Assembly: GCA_020438595.1 (NCBI GenBank)
Contig: JAGQUI010000173.1
Location: 1 to 6,117, forward strand
Direction: 5' to 3'
Length of the DNA: 6,117 nucleotides
From: Propionibacteriaceae bacterium
GTDB taxonomy: Bacteria; Actinomycetota; Actinomycetes; Propionibacteriales; Propionibacteriaceae
Both the position numbers and the translations under genes were made by a program. Shown here one piece after another: positions 1-5,606 of this stretch; the first letter of the stretch is position 1; the number at the start of each line of letters is the position of its first letter. The notes under the pieces were generated by a model. It had not been told where the DNA came from. It did no database searches and saw only the letters and a program-made list of their open reading frames with translations.

Positions 1-1
1 C

Positions 2-727
2 GGACTGCCGTGGGCCGCCGGCGGGCTGGACGTCGACAACGACCTGTTCGCGCTGCTGCGCTCGGGCACCGACGAGCCGGACGCCGTGGCCGTGGTCTGC
101 GGCACCGGAATGAACGCGGTCGGGGTGCGGGCGGACGGGGCCCGCGTCCGCTTCCTCGCCGTGGGGGCGTTCTCCGGCGACTGGGGCGGTGGCCTCGGGC
201 TCGGCGGCGAGGCGCTCTGGCACGCCGCCAGGGACGTGGACGGCCGCGGCCCGCACACGCTGCTCACCGCCGCGATCGCCGACCACTTCGGCGTCCCCGT
301 GCCGGCCCTGACCGAGGAGCTGCACCTGGGCCGGCGTGCCCACTCCGACCTCGCCGGGCTGGCGCCCGCCGTGTTCGCCACCGCCGACGCCGGGGACGCC
401 GTGGCGCAGGCGCTGGTGGACCGCCAGGCCGACGAGGTGGTGGCGTTCGTCCGGGCCTGCGTGACCCGGCTCGACCTCACCGGCCTGCCCGTTCCCGTGG
501 TGCTCGGCGGCAGCATCCTTCGGGCCGGCCACGCCCGGCTGGACGCCCGGATCGCCGAAGGCATCGTCCAGATCGCCCCGCAGGCACGGATCATCACACC
601 GTCCCGGCCACCGATCGACGGAGCCGTCCTGCTGGCCCTCGCGGCCACCGGCGCCGACCCGACCGTCATCTCCCGAGCCGGTGCCGAACTCGACCGGCCC
701 CGGCACCCTCAGAATCGCAGCGCGTAG
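2..727 (+). CDS. BadF/BadG/BcrA/BcrD-family sugar kinase (N-acetylglucosamine kinase-like), 5' end cut off by window
   Basis: The frame is open from base 2, and 241 codons are visible before the TAG at 725-727. The real start lies outside the window; the GTG at 86 is internal. The phosphate-binding GTGMNAVGV stretch lies at about residues 34-42 of the visible part. It is followed by a glycine-rich GDWGGGLGLGGEALW segment and the DGRGPHT stretch that commonly follows it in this ASKHA-fold family. Near the C-terminus are VVLGGSILRAGH and PPIDGAVLLAL, which match the adenosine-binding and terminal helix region of BadF-type kinases. Members of this group phosphorylate N-acetylglucosamine, glucosamine or N-acetylmuramate with ATP in the cytoplasm; others activate 2-hydroxyacyl-CoA dehydratases. 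A sugar kinase is the likely role because no iron-sulfur cysteine motif is seen, but the substrate cannot be read from the sequence. The missing part should hold the first phosphate loop. The last 19 bases overlap the 3' end of the convergent glucanase gene. Confidence 0.85.
   Translation, partial: GLPWAAGGLDVDNDLFALLRSGTDEPDAVAVVCGTGMNAVGVRADGARVRFLAVGAFSGDWGGGLGLGGEALWHAARDVDGRGPHTLLTAAIADHFGVPVPALTEELHLGRRAHSDLAGLAPAVFATADAGDAVAQALVDRQADEVVAFVRACVTRLDLTGLPVPVVLGGSILRAGHARLDARIAEGIVQIAPQARIITPSRPPIDGAVLLALAATGADPTVISRAGAELDRPRHPQNRSA
680..707 (-). terminator. Possible terminator hairpin just after the glucanase stop codon
   Basis: A perfect 7-bp inverted repeat (GGTGCCG at 680-686 and CGGCACC at 701-707) with a 14-base spacer begins one base beyond the TGA (711-709) of the glucanase gene on the - strand. 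It also lies within the last codons of the + strand kinase gene. The position suits transcription termination of the glucan cassette. There is no T-run after it, so it would be the tail-less type common in high-GC actinobacteria. Inverted repeats of this size also arise by chance in such GC-rich DNA, hence the low confidence. Confidence 0.35.
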
Positions 728-2694
728 AGCCAGGCCAGCAGATAGGTGCGGCTCATCCCGTCATCGATCGAGTCGTCGGAGAGCTTCCCGGCCGCCTCGA
801 TCGCACGGTCCCGGTCGTCCGCGCCGGCGAGCGCCGCGTACATCAGGATGTAGTCGCCGAACTTCTGGTCAAAGTCGTCGCCAACCGCCTCCGCGACGTT
901 CGCACGGATCGCGTCGGGGTCCCCGCCGAGGTAGGTCGACGTGGGGCTCATCGGCAGCAGCAGGATGCCCAGCTTCGCCGCCGGTTCGGGAGAGAACCAC
1001 GTCGCGTAGTCGCGTTTCCCGCCCCAGTTCAGGCTCACGATCCGGTGGGCGTAGCCACTGAAGCCGGACAGGTCAGGATTCAGCCACTCGGTCGCCGAGG
1101 AATGCGCCTCCAGGGAGAGCATCCAGTCGGCCTCGTCGGCCAGTGGCTGATAGCCGATGGCCTCAGCCCACAGGGCGAGCCCGGCGTAGGCGTTGACGGC
1201 CTCCGACACCGACTCCTGGTTGTTGCCGTCCGCGAACGGGGCGGTTCCTGAGGCCCAGGAGTGGGCCGCGTAGGCATCGAAGTTCCGGCGGTCGGGGAAG
1301 TACTCGTTCCCGGCGCTGCCGATGTCGGCGGCCAGCAGGTTCATCACGGGCGCCAACCTGCTCGCAGCAGAGTGGTCGTAGTCGGCGAGCACGCCGGCCG
1401 CATACAGGAAGTAGCCGTAGTGGAAATGGTGGTCGTTGTACTCATCGCTGCCGAAGGCCGCGGTATGGCCGATCACGCCCTTGCTCGCGGGATCGTAGCC
1501 GAAGCAGAACGCGTCCCGCGTCGCACAGCCCTCGGGATCGGTCCAGGTGGTCAACTGGTCGCTCAGCGTTCCGGCCAGCTTCGACGCGCGGTCGTCGAGT
1601 CCGAGCCCATCGGCCACGACCAGCAGCATCGCCACCCGCTGCAGGGCCTTGCCACCGAAATAGGTGTCGGCCGGGAAGTCCGGCAGCGAGGCGATGTCGG
1701 CGTCGAGTTGACGGGTGAGTTCGGTGCGTTGCCCGGACGTGACCCCACTGAGGTCGAGACGAGCCGACGCCCGGGTCCGCGGCGTCGTCCAGCTCAACTC
1801 GCTCCCCGCGCACAGTGGCATGGTGCCGTAGATGGACGGGTACTCACCCAGGTCGCAGGACCCCCCGGCCTGCTGCGGCAGTCGTGCGAGCGCGGTGGAT
1901 CCGTCGGTCGCATAGGCGAGGGTCGTGTCCACCTGGTCGTCGCCCACCCGGTAGGTGACCGTCGATCCGGTGGGGACGTGCATGGACGCAGCCAGCAGTG
2001 CGCCCGGCTCCTGCCCGTCCGGTACTGCCCAGAAGACGACCCGGCCGCCGTCGGCGACCCGCACGCTGGTCCCGGAGACCTCCGCATTCGTGGTGGCCAT
2101 CGCGTAGCGGGTCGCACCGAGCTGGGCCACCCACAACCCGTCCCCCGCCGGGGCGAACCCCGCCGGGACGGTGATCGAGGTCGCCCGCGAAGCTGTCCAG
2201 GCGACGAACGGCCACCCCTGGGCGATCGTGGTGTGGCCGATCACCGCGGCGTCCGCGTCCCGGTTCTCCAGCACGACGACGGACGGGTCGTCGCTGGTGA
2301 CGACGGAGGTCTCGGCCCCCAGCCCGACGCCCACCACCGGGGCGTACCCTCCGGAGATCGTGTCCGCGCCCACAGTCACCGTCGGCAGGCCGAAGGCGAA
2401 GCCGTCGTCGGTCAGCCCGAACGAGAGCGGGAGGGGGAACACGGGCTGCGGCGTGGCACCGAAGACCAGCCCGGAGTACCAGCGGTTCGTCGGCGGGGTG
2501 AGCCCGTCGCCCAGCCGGGCGGCGTCCAGCGGTTTCGCTGCCACCTGGCTGATCCCGTCGATTGCGCTGGAGATCTGCCCGTCGCCGAGGACGGTCGCCG
2601 TCGAGGTGGGCGCAGCGGCCGGGCCGGGCCCTGCCGGGCCTGCGCAGCCGGCCATCAGCAGCAGAGTCGCGGCGAGGAGTACGCGGGCCCTCAT
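709..2694 (-). CDS. GH81 endo-beta-1,3-glucanase, secreted lipoprotein
   Basis: This 661-residue protein should hydrolyse internal beta-1,3-glucosidic bonds (laminarin- or curdlan-like glucans) with inversion, outside the cell. Residues 1-17 form a short lipoprotein signal (MRAR, a hydrophobic stretch, then lipobox LMAGC with Cys17), followed by a Gly/Pro/Ala-rich linker to about residue 35. GH81 landmarks run in order: NRWYSGL at 70-76 followed by the P-rich FPLPLSFG; FPADTYFGGKALQR at 340-353; the hallmark SDEYNDHHFHYGYF at 416-429; and DGNNQESVSEA at 489-499. From memory of characterised GH81 enzymes, Asp421 in NDHHFH is the candidate general acid, and Glu494 and Glu498 are the catalytic/base glutamates; all are present, so the enzyme looks active. 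The length fits one complete GH81 module with no carbohydrate-binding domain. ATG 2694-2692 overlaps the TGA of the upstream membrane-fusion gene (ATGA), so the two are translationally coupled. By analogy with BcsZ in cellulose operons it probably trims or releases the polymer made by the cassette; a purely degradative role is the alternative. Confidence 0.93.
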   Translation of the reverse strand: MRARVLLAATLLLMAGCAGPAGPGPAAAPTSTATVLGDGQISSAIDGISQVAAKPLDAARLGDGLTPPTNRWYSGLVFGATPQPVFPLPLSFGLTDDGFAFGLPTVTVGADTISGGYAPVVGVGLGAETSVVTSDDPSVVVLENRDADAAVIGHTTIAQGWPFVAWTASRATSITVPAGFAPAGDGLWVAQLGATRYAMATTNAEVSGTSVRVADGGRVVFWAVPDGQEPGALLAASMHVPTGSTVTYRVGDDQVDTTLAYATDGSTALARLPQQAGGSCDLGEYPSIYGTMPLCAGSELSWTTPRTRASARLDLSGVTSGQRTELTRQLDADIASLPDFPADTYFGGKALQRVAMLLVVADGLGLDDRASKLAGTLSDQLTTWTDPEGCATRDAFCFGYDPASKGVIGHTAAFGSDEYNDHHFHYGYFLYAAGVLADYDHSAASRLAPVMNLLAADIGSAGNEYFPDRRNFDAYAAHSWASGTAPFADGNNQESVSEAVNAYAGLALWAEAIGYQPLADEADWMLSLEAHSSATEWLNPDLSGFSGYAHRIVSLNWGGKRDYATWFSPEPAAKLGILLLPMSPTSTYLGGDPDAIRANVAEAVGDDFDQKFGDYILMYAALAGADDRDRAIEAAGKLSDDSIDDGMSRTYLLAWLYALRF

Positions 2695-3425
2695 CGCAGG
2701 CCCACCTGCTGCAGCAGATCGTTCACCGCGTCGGTGATCGGCGCGAACCAGCTGGTGTCCGCCAGCCCGATCGTGACGATCACCGGGGTCCCCGGCTCGG
2801 CGAGCGTCTGCTGGTCGAGGCCCAGCAGCGCGTCCGAGGCGATCCGCAACGTGCTCACGGTGCCGTCGACACCGCTGGTCACGGAGACCTTCTCGACGGT
2901 GCCCTCGATCACCTGGTCGTTGGGCAGGGTGATCCGCGCCGACTCGCCGATCTCGACGCGGGCGTAGTCGCGCGGGACCAGCTGGAAGCTCGCCGTCACG
3001 TACCGCTCACCGCCGGTCAGCTCGGCGAGCGAGCCACCCGCGGGCACGGAGTTGCCCTGCCTGGCGTTGAGCTTGTCGATCCGTCCGGATGTGACCGAGT
3101 AGTAGGTGATCGTCCCGGTGTCGGAGTTGACCTTGTACGCCTGGGTGTCTGCGACCTCGAGGCCGTTGGCGATGTCCTCCTTCAGCTGCAGGCTCTGCAC
3201 CGCGAACAGTTCCTGATGGGATTCGACGTTGTCGCCTTCCTGGACCAGTTGCCGCACCACCGTGCCGGCGTGATCGGCGCCGATGGTGTAGGTGTCGGCA
3301 GCGACCTCCGCGGTGTAGCTCGTGATCTGGTTCTGGCGGTGGTTGAAGATCAAGGTCAGTCCGAACACGAGCGCGATCACCGCGACCATGCCGCCCAACA
3401 GTCGGAAACGGTTCTCCCAGGTCAT
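2691..3425 (-). CDS. HlyD-like membrane-fusion accessory protein of a glycan synthase
   Basis: This 244-residue protein has a short cytoplasmic N-terminus, one membrane helix (about residues 8-27) and an extracytoplasmic remainder. Two biotinyl/lipoyl half-motifs are visible: YTIGADHAGTVVRQLVQEGD at 47-66 (continuing NVESHQELFAV), and YYSVTSGRIDKLNARQGNSV at 108-127. About 30 residues separate them (roughly 79-108), so the long alpha-helical hairpin that docks to TolC-like channels in classical HlyD/AcrA proteins is absent. A beta-barrel-type segment follows (VTASFQLVPRDYARVEIGES at 143-162, then IEGTVEKVS near 173-181). The C-terminus is an amphipathic stretch, WFAPITDAVNDLLQQVGLR. The gene overlaps both neighbours by ATGA junctions. 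Linked to a GT2 synthase, it resembles BgsB, the membrane-fusion partner of the rhizobial mixed-linkage glucan synthase BgsA; this is a role comparison, not a measured homology. It probably binds the synthase and guides the nascent chain across the cell wall. A general efflux adaptor is less likely because no pump gene is adjacent. Confidence 0.8.
   Translation of the reverse strand: MTWENRFRLLGGMVAVIALVFGLTLIFNHRQNQITSYTAEVAADTYTIGADHAGTVVRQLVQEGDNVESHQELFAVQSLQLKEDIANGLEVADTQAYKVNSDTGTITYYSVTSGRIDKLNARQGNSVPAGGSLAELTGGERYVTASFQLVPRDYARVEIGESARITLPNDQVIEGTVEKVSVTSGVDGTVSTLRIASDALLGLDQQTLAEPGTPVIVTIGLADTSWFAPITDAVNDLLQQVGLR
2702..2707 (-). promoter_or_regulatory. Ribosome binding site of the GH81 gene
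   Basis: On the - strand the sequence reads AGGTGG seven bases before the ATG at 2694. It lies inside the last codons of the membrane-fusion gene and supports this start and coupled translation. Confidence 0.6.
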
Positions 3426-5080
3426 GACAGTCCTCCTTCGGTGCGGGCGCCCAGCAGGGCGAGCCGACGGGATCGGGGCACCTTGGCGCGAACCGGCAGG
3501 TGCGCCGCACGCGTCCGGAAGTGCTCCGCGGCGGCGACGGCGAGGAACGCGCCGAGGGCAGCCGTGTTGGTGAGGTTCCAGGCCGTGGCGAGAGACAACT
3601 GGGCGTTGTTCAGGTCACGCCAGATCGCCACGACCGAGGTCAGGGCGAGGAACACGAACAGGTACACCTGCGGCCTGATGAAGGTGAACGGGGAACTGCG
3701 CCGGCCGGCCGAGCCGGTCACGTGCCAGCGCTGCTCCTTGCCCGAGAAGGCGTTGAGCAGGGCCTGGTGGTAGATCGGGAAGCTCGCGGTGGAGAGCAGC
3801 AGCACCTCCCACCGGAACGAGCCCAGGGTGAAGGACGCCAGCAGGATCTGCATCACGTAGAACCCCGCATAGGCCAGGGCCCACTCGGTGAAGCTGGTCC
3901 CGAGAGTCACCGGCCGAAGGTCGAAGAACACCTCGAGCGCGGGGACGAGCAGCAGCACGCCCGGAGCGATCCCGGTCAGGTAGTGGGTGGAGGTGACGAA
4001 GTACATCAGGCGCTGGTCGAGCGTGAGCCGTCGCCGGGGACTCAGCGGATTGTGCGTGAACAGGATCTCGAAGCCGCCGGTCGCCCAGCGAAGCTGCTGC
4101 TTCGTGTAGTCCTCGATCGTCTCCGGCGCATCGCCGACGGCCAGGACGTCGGGGATGTAGACACTGCGCCAGCCGCGCTCGTGCAGCATCAGCGACGTCC
4201 ACACGTCCTCGGACTTCGAGTCGGTGTAGATCCCGCCGACGTCGTCGATCGCGGCCCGCCGGAACACCACGTTGGTGCCGACACAGAATGCCGCGTTGAA
4301 GTGGTTCCGGCCGGGCTGCACGAAGCGGTAGAAGACGGTCTGCATGTACCCCGCGCCACGCGAGACGAAATTCCGGAGATTGCCGTAGCTCTGCGGGGTC
4401 TGCACGAAAGCGACGGCGGGGTCCACGAAGAAAGGGACGGTCTCGACCAGGAATTCGGGTTTCGGCACGAAATCCGCGTCGAAGATGCAGAAGTAGTCGG
4501 TCTTGATCTGGCTGAGCGCGTGATTCACGTTGCCTGCCTTCGCCCCGCCGCTGCTCAGCCGCCTGAGGTACCCGACCCCGAGCTCGGCCGCGAGGTCGCG
4601 GACGTCGTCGCTCCTGCCGTCATCGAGGATCCACGTCGAGTGACGTCCGCGGACGTCCCGTGCGGCGCTGGCGGTTCGCCTGATCACGTCCAGCGGCTCG
4701 CCGTAGCAGGTGATCAGGACCGCGACGGAGACCTCCGTCCCGTTGAGCAGGAGCGGCGCGTCCGGCTCGGGCCGATCGTCGAGCAGCGCCTGCTGAGCGG
4801 CGAAGTAGGCGTGGTCACGCGGGCTCTTCGCACCCGCGAGGATGGTCCACATCGCCAGCAGGGCATGGGTGATCAGGATCGCCTCGGCGCCGATCACCAG
4901 CGCGTAGGGCAGCGCATCACCCCGATTGGACGGGTTGAGCAGGAAGATCGCGTAGGCGATGATGCCCCCGGTCGCAATGAGCGTGAGCAGAATCATCACC
5001 GGGGAGTAGGGATTGCGGACCAGCTCCCTGCGGGCCGATTCATCCGGACCGGCAACAGATTTCAGGTCGTGCGTTGGCAT
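3422..5080 (-). CDS. GT2 processive beta-glucan synthase (cellulose/curdlan/BgsA-like), integral membrane
   Basis: This 552-residue inner-membrane protein should polymerise an activated sugar, most likely UDP-glucose, into a beta-linked glucan and push the chain through its own membrane channel. Two N-terminal membrane helices (about 26-48 and 56-81) precede a cytoplasmic GT-A domain carrying the processive-synthase signature: DDG (153-155), DAD (201-203), FCVGTN (265-270, like the FFCGS acceptor-site loop of BcsA), SED (290-292, the TED position, Asp292 being the expected base) and QQLRW (328-332, QxxRW). Further hydrophobic segments lie at about 359-386, 397-420, 424-447, 470-487 and 502-521. 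The roughly 30-residue basic tail is too short for a PilZ domain and shows no RxxxR or D/NxSxxG motif. I chose ATG 5080 because a G-run lies five bases upstream. The frame extends to an ATG at 5215, but that stretch has no protein-like features and contains the leader hairpin. The stop overlaps the membrane-fusion start (ATGA). Linkage specificity cannot be read off; the GH81 neighbour argues for beta-1,3. Chitin, hyaluronan or poly-GlcNAc synthase are less likely alternatives. Confidence 0.9.
   Translation of the reverse strand: MPTHDLKSVAGPDESARRELVRNPYSPVMILLTLIATGGIIAYAIFLLNPSNRGDALPYALVIGAEAILITHALLAMWTILAGAKSPRDHAYFAAQQALLDDRPEPDAPLLLNGTEVSVAVLITCYGEPLDVIRRTASAARDVRGRHSTWILDDGRSDDVRDLAAELGVGYLRRLSSGGAKAGNVNHALSQIKTDYFCIFDADFVPKPEFLVETVPFFVDPAVAFVQTPQSYGNLRNFVSRGAGYMQTVFYRFVQPGRNHFNAAFCVGTNVVFRRAAIDDVGGIYTDSKSEDVWTSLMLHERGWRSVYIPDVLAVGDAPETIEDYTKQQLRWATGGFEILFTHNPLSPRRRLTLDQRLMYFVTSTHYLTGIAPGVLLLVPALEVFFDLRPVTLGTSFTEWALAYAGFYVMQILLASFTLGSFRWEVLLLSTASFPIYHQALLNAFSGKEQRWHVTGSAGRRSSPFTFIRPQVYLFVFLALTSVVAIWRDLNNAQLSLATAWNLTNTAALGAFLAVAAAEHFRTRAAHLPVRAKVPRSRRLALLGARTEGGLS
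3431..3437 (-). promoter_or_regulatory. Strong ribosome binding site of the membrane-fusion gene
   Basis: On the - strand AGGAGGA stands five bases before the ATG at 3425, inside the last codons of the glycosyltransferase gene. It is the best Shine-Dalgarno match in the window and fixes this start. Confidence 0.85.
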
Positions 5081-5085
5081 TTCGA

Positions 5086-5091
5086 CCCCCC
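5086..5091 (-). promoter_or_regulatory. Ribosome binding site deciding the GT2 start
   Basis: A run of six G on the - strand lies five bases before ATG 5080. It can pair with the CCUCC of 16S rRNA but is not a perfect Shine-Dalgarno. It sits seven bases after the end of the leader hairpin (5099-5136), so folding of that hairpin could affect access to it. Confidence 0.55.
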
Positions 5092-5098
5092 GAGTCGT

Positions 5099-5136
5099 GA
5101 TGCCGCAGGCGAGCCTTGGAGACTGCCCGCGGCATC
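5099..5136 (-). promoter_or_regulatory. Long leader hairpin immediately upstream of the GT2 ribosome binding site
   Basis: Read on the - strand, the arms GATGCCGCGGGC (5136-5125) and GCCTGCGGCATC (5110-5099) pair over 12 bp with a single G-U wobble. Inside them AGTCT and AGGCT pair over 5 bp (one U-G wobble) around a CCA loop, with one unpaired C between the stems. In the + strand RNA both wobbles become A-C mismatches, so the structure belongs to the - strand transcript. No U-run follows, so it is unlikely to be a simple intrinsic terminator. A translational control or RNA-stabilising element in the leader is the better guess. I do not recognise it as a known riboswitch. Confidence 0.55.
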
Positions 5137-5243
5137 GCTGGAAAAGCAAAACCGGCCCGAAGGAACACCTCGGTCCGGCATTGGTCGTGGTCGGGATGGG
5201 CCCGTCCACTGGCATCTACCGTAGGCAGGCGCCGACACGAATC

Positions 5244-5288
5244 GCAAATCGAGGGCCGGCGATCTCGAGCCGACCGGCGTGGATTTGC
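5244..5288 (-). terminator. Nested hairpin downstream of the purA-membrane gene pair (terminator or upstream leader element)
   Basis: On the - strand an inner stem GGTCGGC (5275-5269) pairs with GCCGGCC (5260-5254) around an 8-base loop with one U-G wobble. It is enclosed by a perfect 7-bp outer pair, GCAAATC (5288-5282) with GATTTGC (5250-5244). The wobble becomes a C-A mismatch on the + strand, so the - strand transcript is again favoured. It begins 19 bases after the TAA of the small membrane gene, a normal position for a terminator, but there is no T-tract. It could equally be part of a structured leader for the GT2 operon if transcription starts upstream of it. Confidence 0.4.
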
Positions 5289-5307
5289 AGTGCCACTGAT
5301 GAAATAC

Positions 5308-5604
5308 TTACGCAAAGTTGCCCATGAACGGGAACATCAGCACGCTGAACAGCACGAAGCTGCCCAGTACCGCCCACCAACGCCACGACACCCGTCCGGT
5401 GCGGGAGTCCATACCGGTTGCGACCACCGCGGCGACCGTGGTGCCGAGATTCAGCGCGGTCATGAACAGCCCGAACCAGTAGACGCGTCCGCCGACCTGG
5501 ATCCAGGAGATGTAGGCGACGGTGAGGAAACACGCAGTCAGGCCGAGAAAGCTGAGCAGGATCGGCACCCACCAGGGCGTCGGTGTCGGCAGCTTCTTCG
5601 GCAC
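5308..5604 (-). CDS. Small multi-pass membrane protein of unknown function, downstream of purA
   Basis: This 98-residue protein starts at GTG 5604-5602, two bases after the purA TGA. The frame is open further upstream into purA, but those residues are Arg/Gly-rich and look like antisense of real coding frame. The VPKKLPTPTPWW start is followed by a membrane helix at about 12-33, a second at 43-65, a short basic loop (DSRTGRVSWR) and a third at about 76-95 ending PFMGNFA. There are no enzyme motifs. The N-terminal PKK...WW then helix layout faintly recalls the actinobacterial division protein CrgA, but CrgA has two helices and I would not assign it. No good Shine-Dalgarno precedes the GTG, so it is probably translated by ribosomes finishing purA. 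It is followed by the leader region of the glucan cassette; whether the two are functionally linked is unknown. Confidence 0.65.
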   Translation of the reverse strand: MPKKLPTPTPWWVPILLSFLGLTACFLTVAYISWIQVGGRVYWFGLFMTALNLGTTVAAVVATGMDSRTGRVSWRWWAVLGSFVLFSVLMFPFMGNFA

Positions 5605-5606
5605 GG

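Larger units (their letters stand above)
5081..5307 (-). other. 227-base leader/intergenic region between the small membrane gene and the GT2 gene
   Basis: This is the only sizeable non-coding stretch in the window and should contain the promoter of the glucan cassette. It holds two hairpins (5244-5288 and 5099-5136) and the ribosome binding site. It is locally more T-rich on the - strand near 5137-5153 (TTTTGCTTTT). I found no convincing -35/-10 pair. No open frame here looks like a protein. Confidence 0.6.

Noticed and set aside
10..1251. 413-codon + strand frame overlapping the kinase and running into the glucanase region
   Set aside because: It is a different frame from the kinase with its recognisable motifs. 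The translation is almost entirely Arg/Gly/Ala/Pro and crosses antisense into a real gene.
1261..2967. Long open frame on the + strand across the glucanase and membrane-fusion genes
   Set aside because: It is antisense to two well-supported genes. The translation is rich in Arg, Gly and His with no recognisable motifs, as expected for a shadow frame in GC-rich DNA.
5081..5215. N-terminal extension of the GT2 gene to an ATG at 5215
   Set aside because: The extra 45 residues show no signal, helix or family similarity. The stretch contains the leader hairpin, and the ATG at 5080 has a suitably spaced G-run.
3500..5224. Long open frame on the + strand opposite the glycosyltransferase gene
   Set aside because: It is antisense to a gene with complete GT2 motifs. 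The composition is dominated by charged and Gly residues, with no hydrophobic or domain pattern.
5281..5300. Sigma-54-like TGGCAC...TGCA string on the - strand
   Set aside because: The spacing between the GG and GC elements is wrong for a sigma-54 promoter, and actinobacteria generally lack sigma-54.
5081..5307. c-di-GMP riboswitch in the GT2 leader
   Set aside because: This would fit the biology of glycan synthases, but I could not find the conserved GEMM core sequences; only generic hairpins are visible.
5040..5315. Possible 91-residue leader ORF on the - strand starting at 5315
   Set aside because: It overlaps the start of the GT2 gene in another frame, is Arg/Cys/Pro-rich without structure, and no convincing ribosome binding site was seen.
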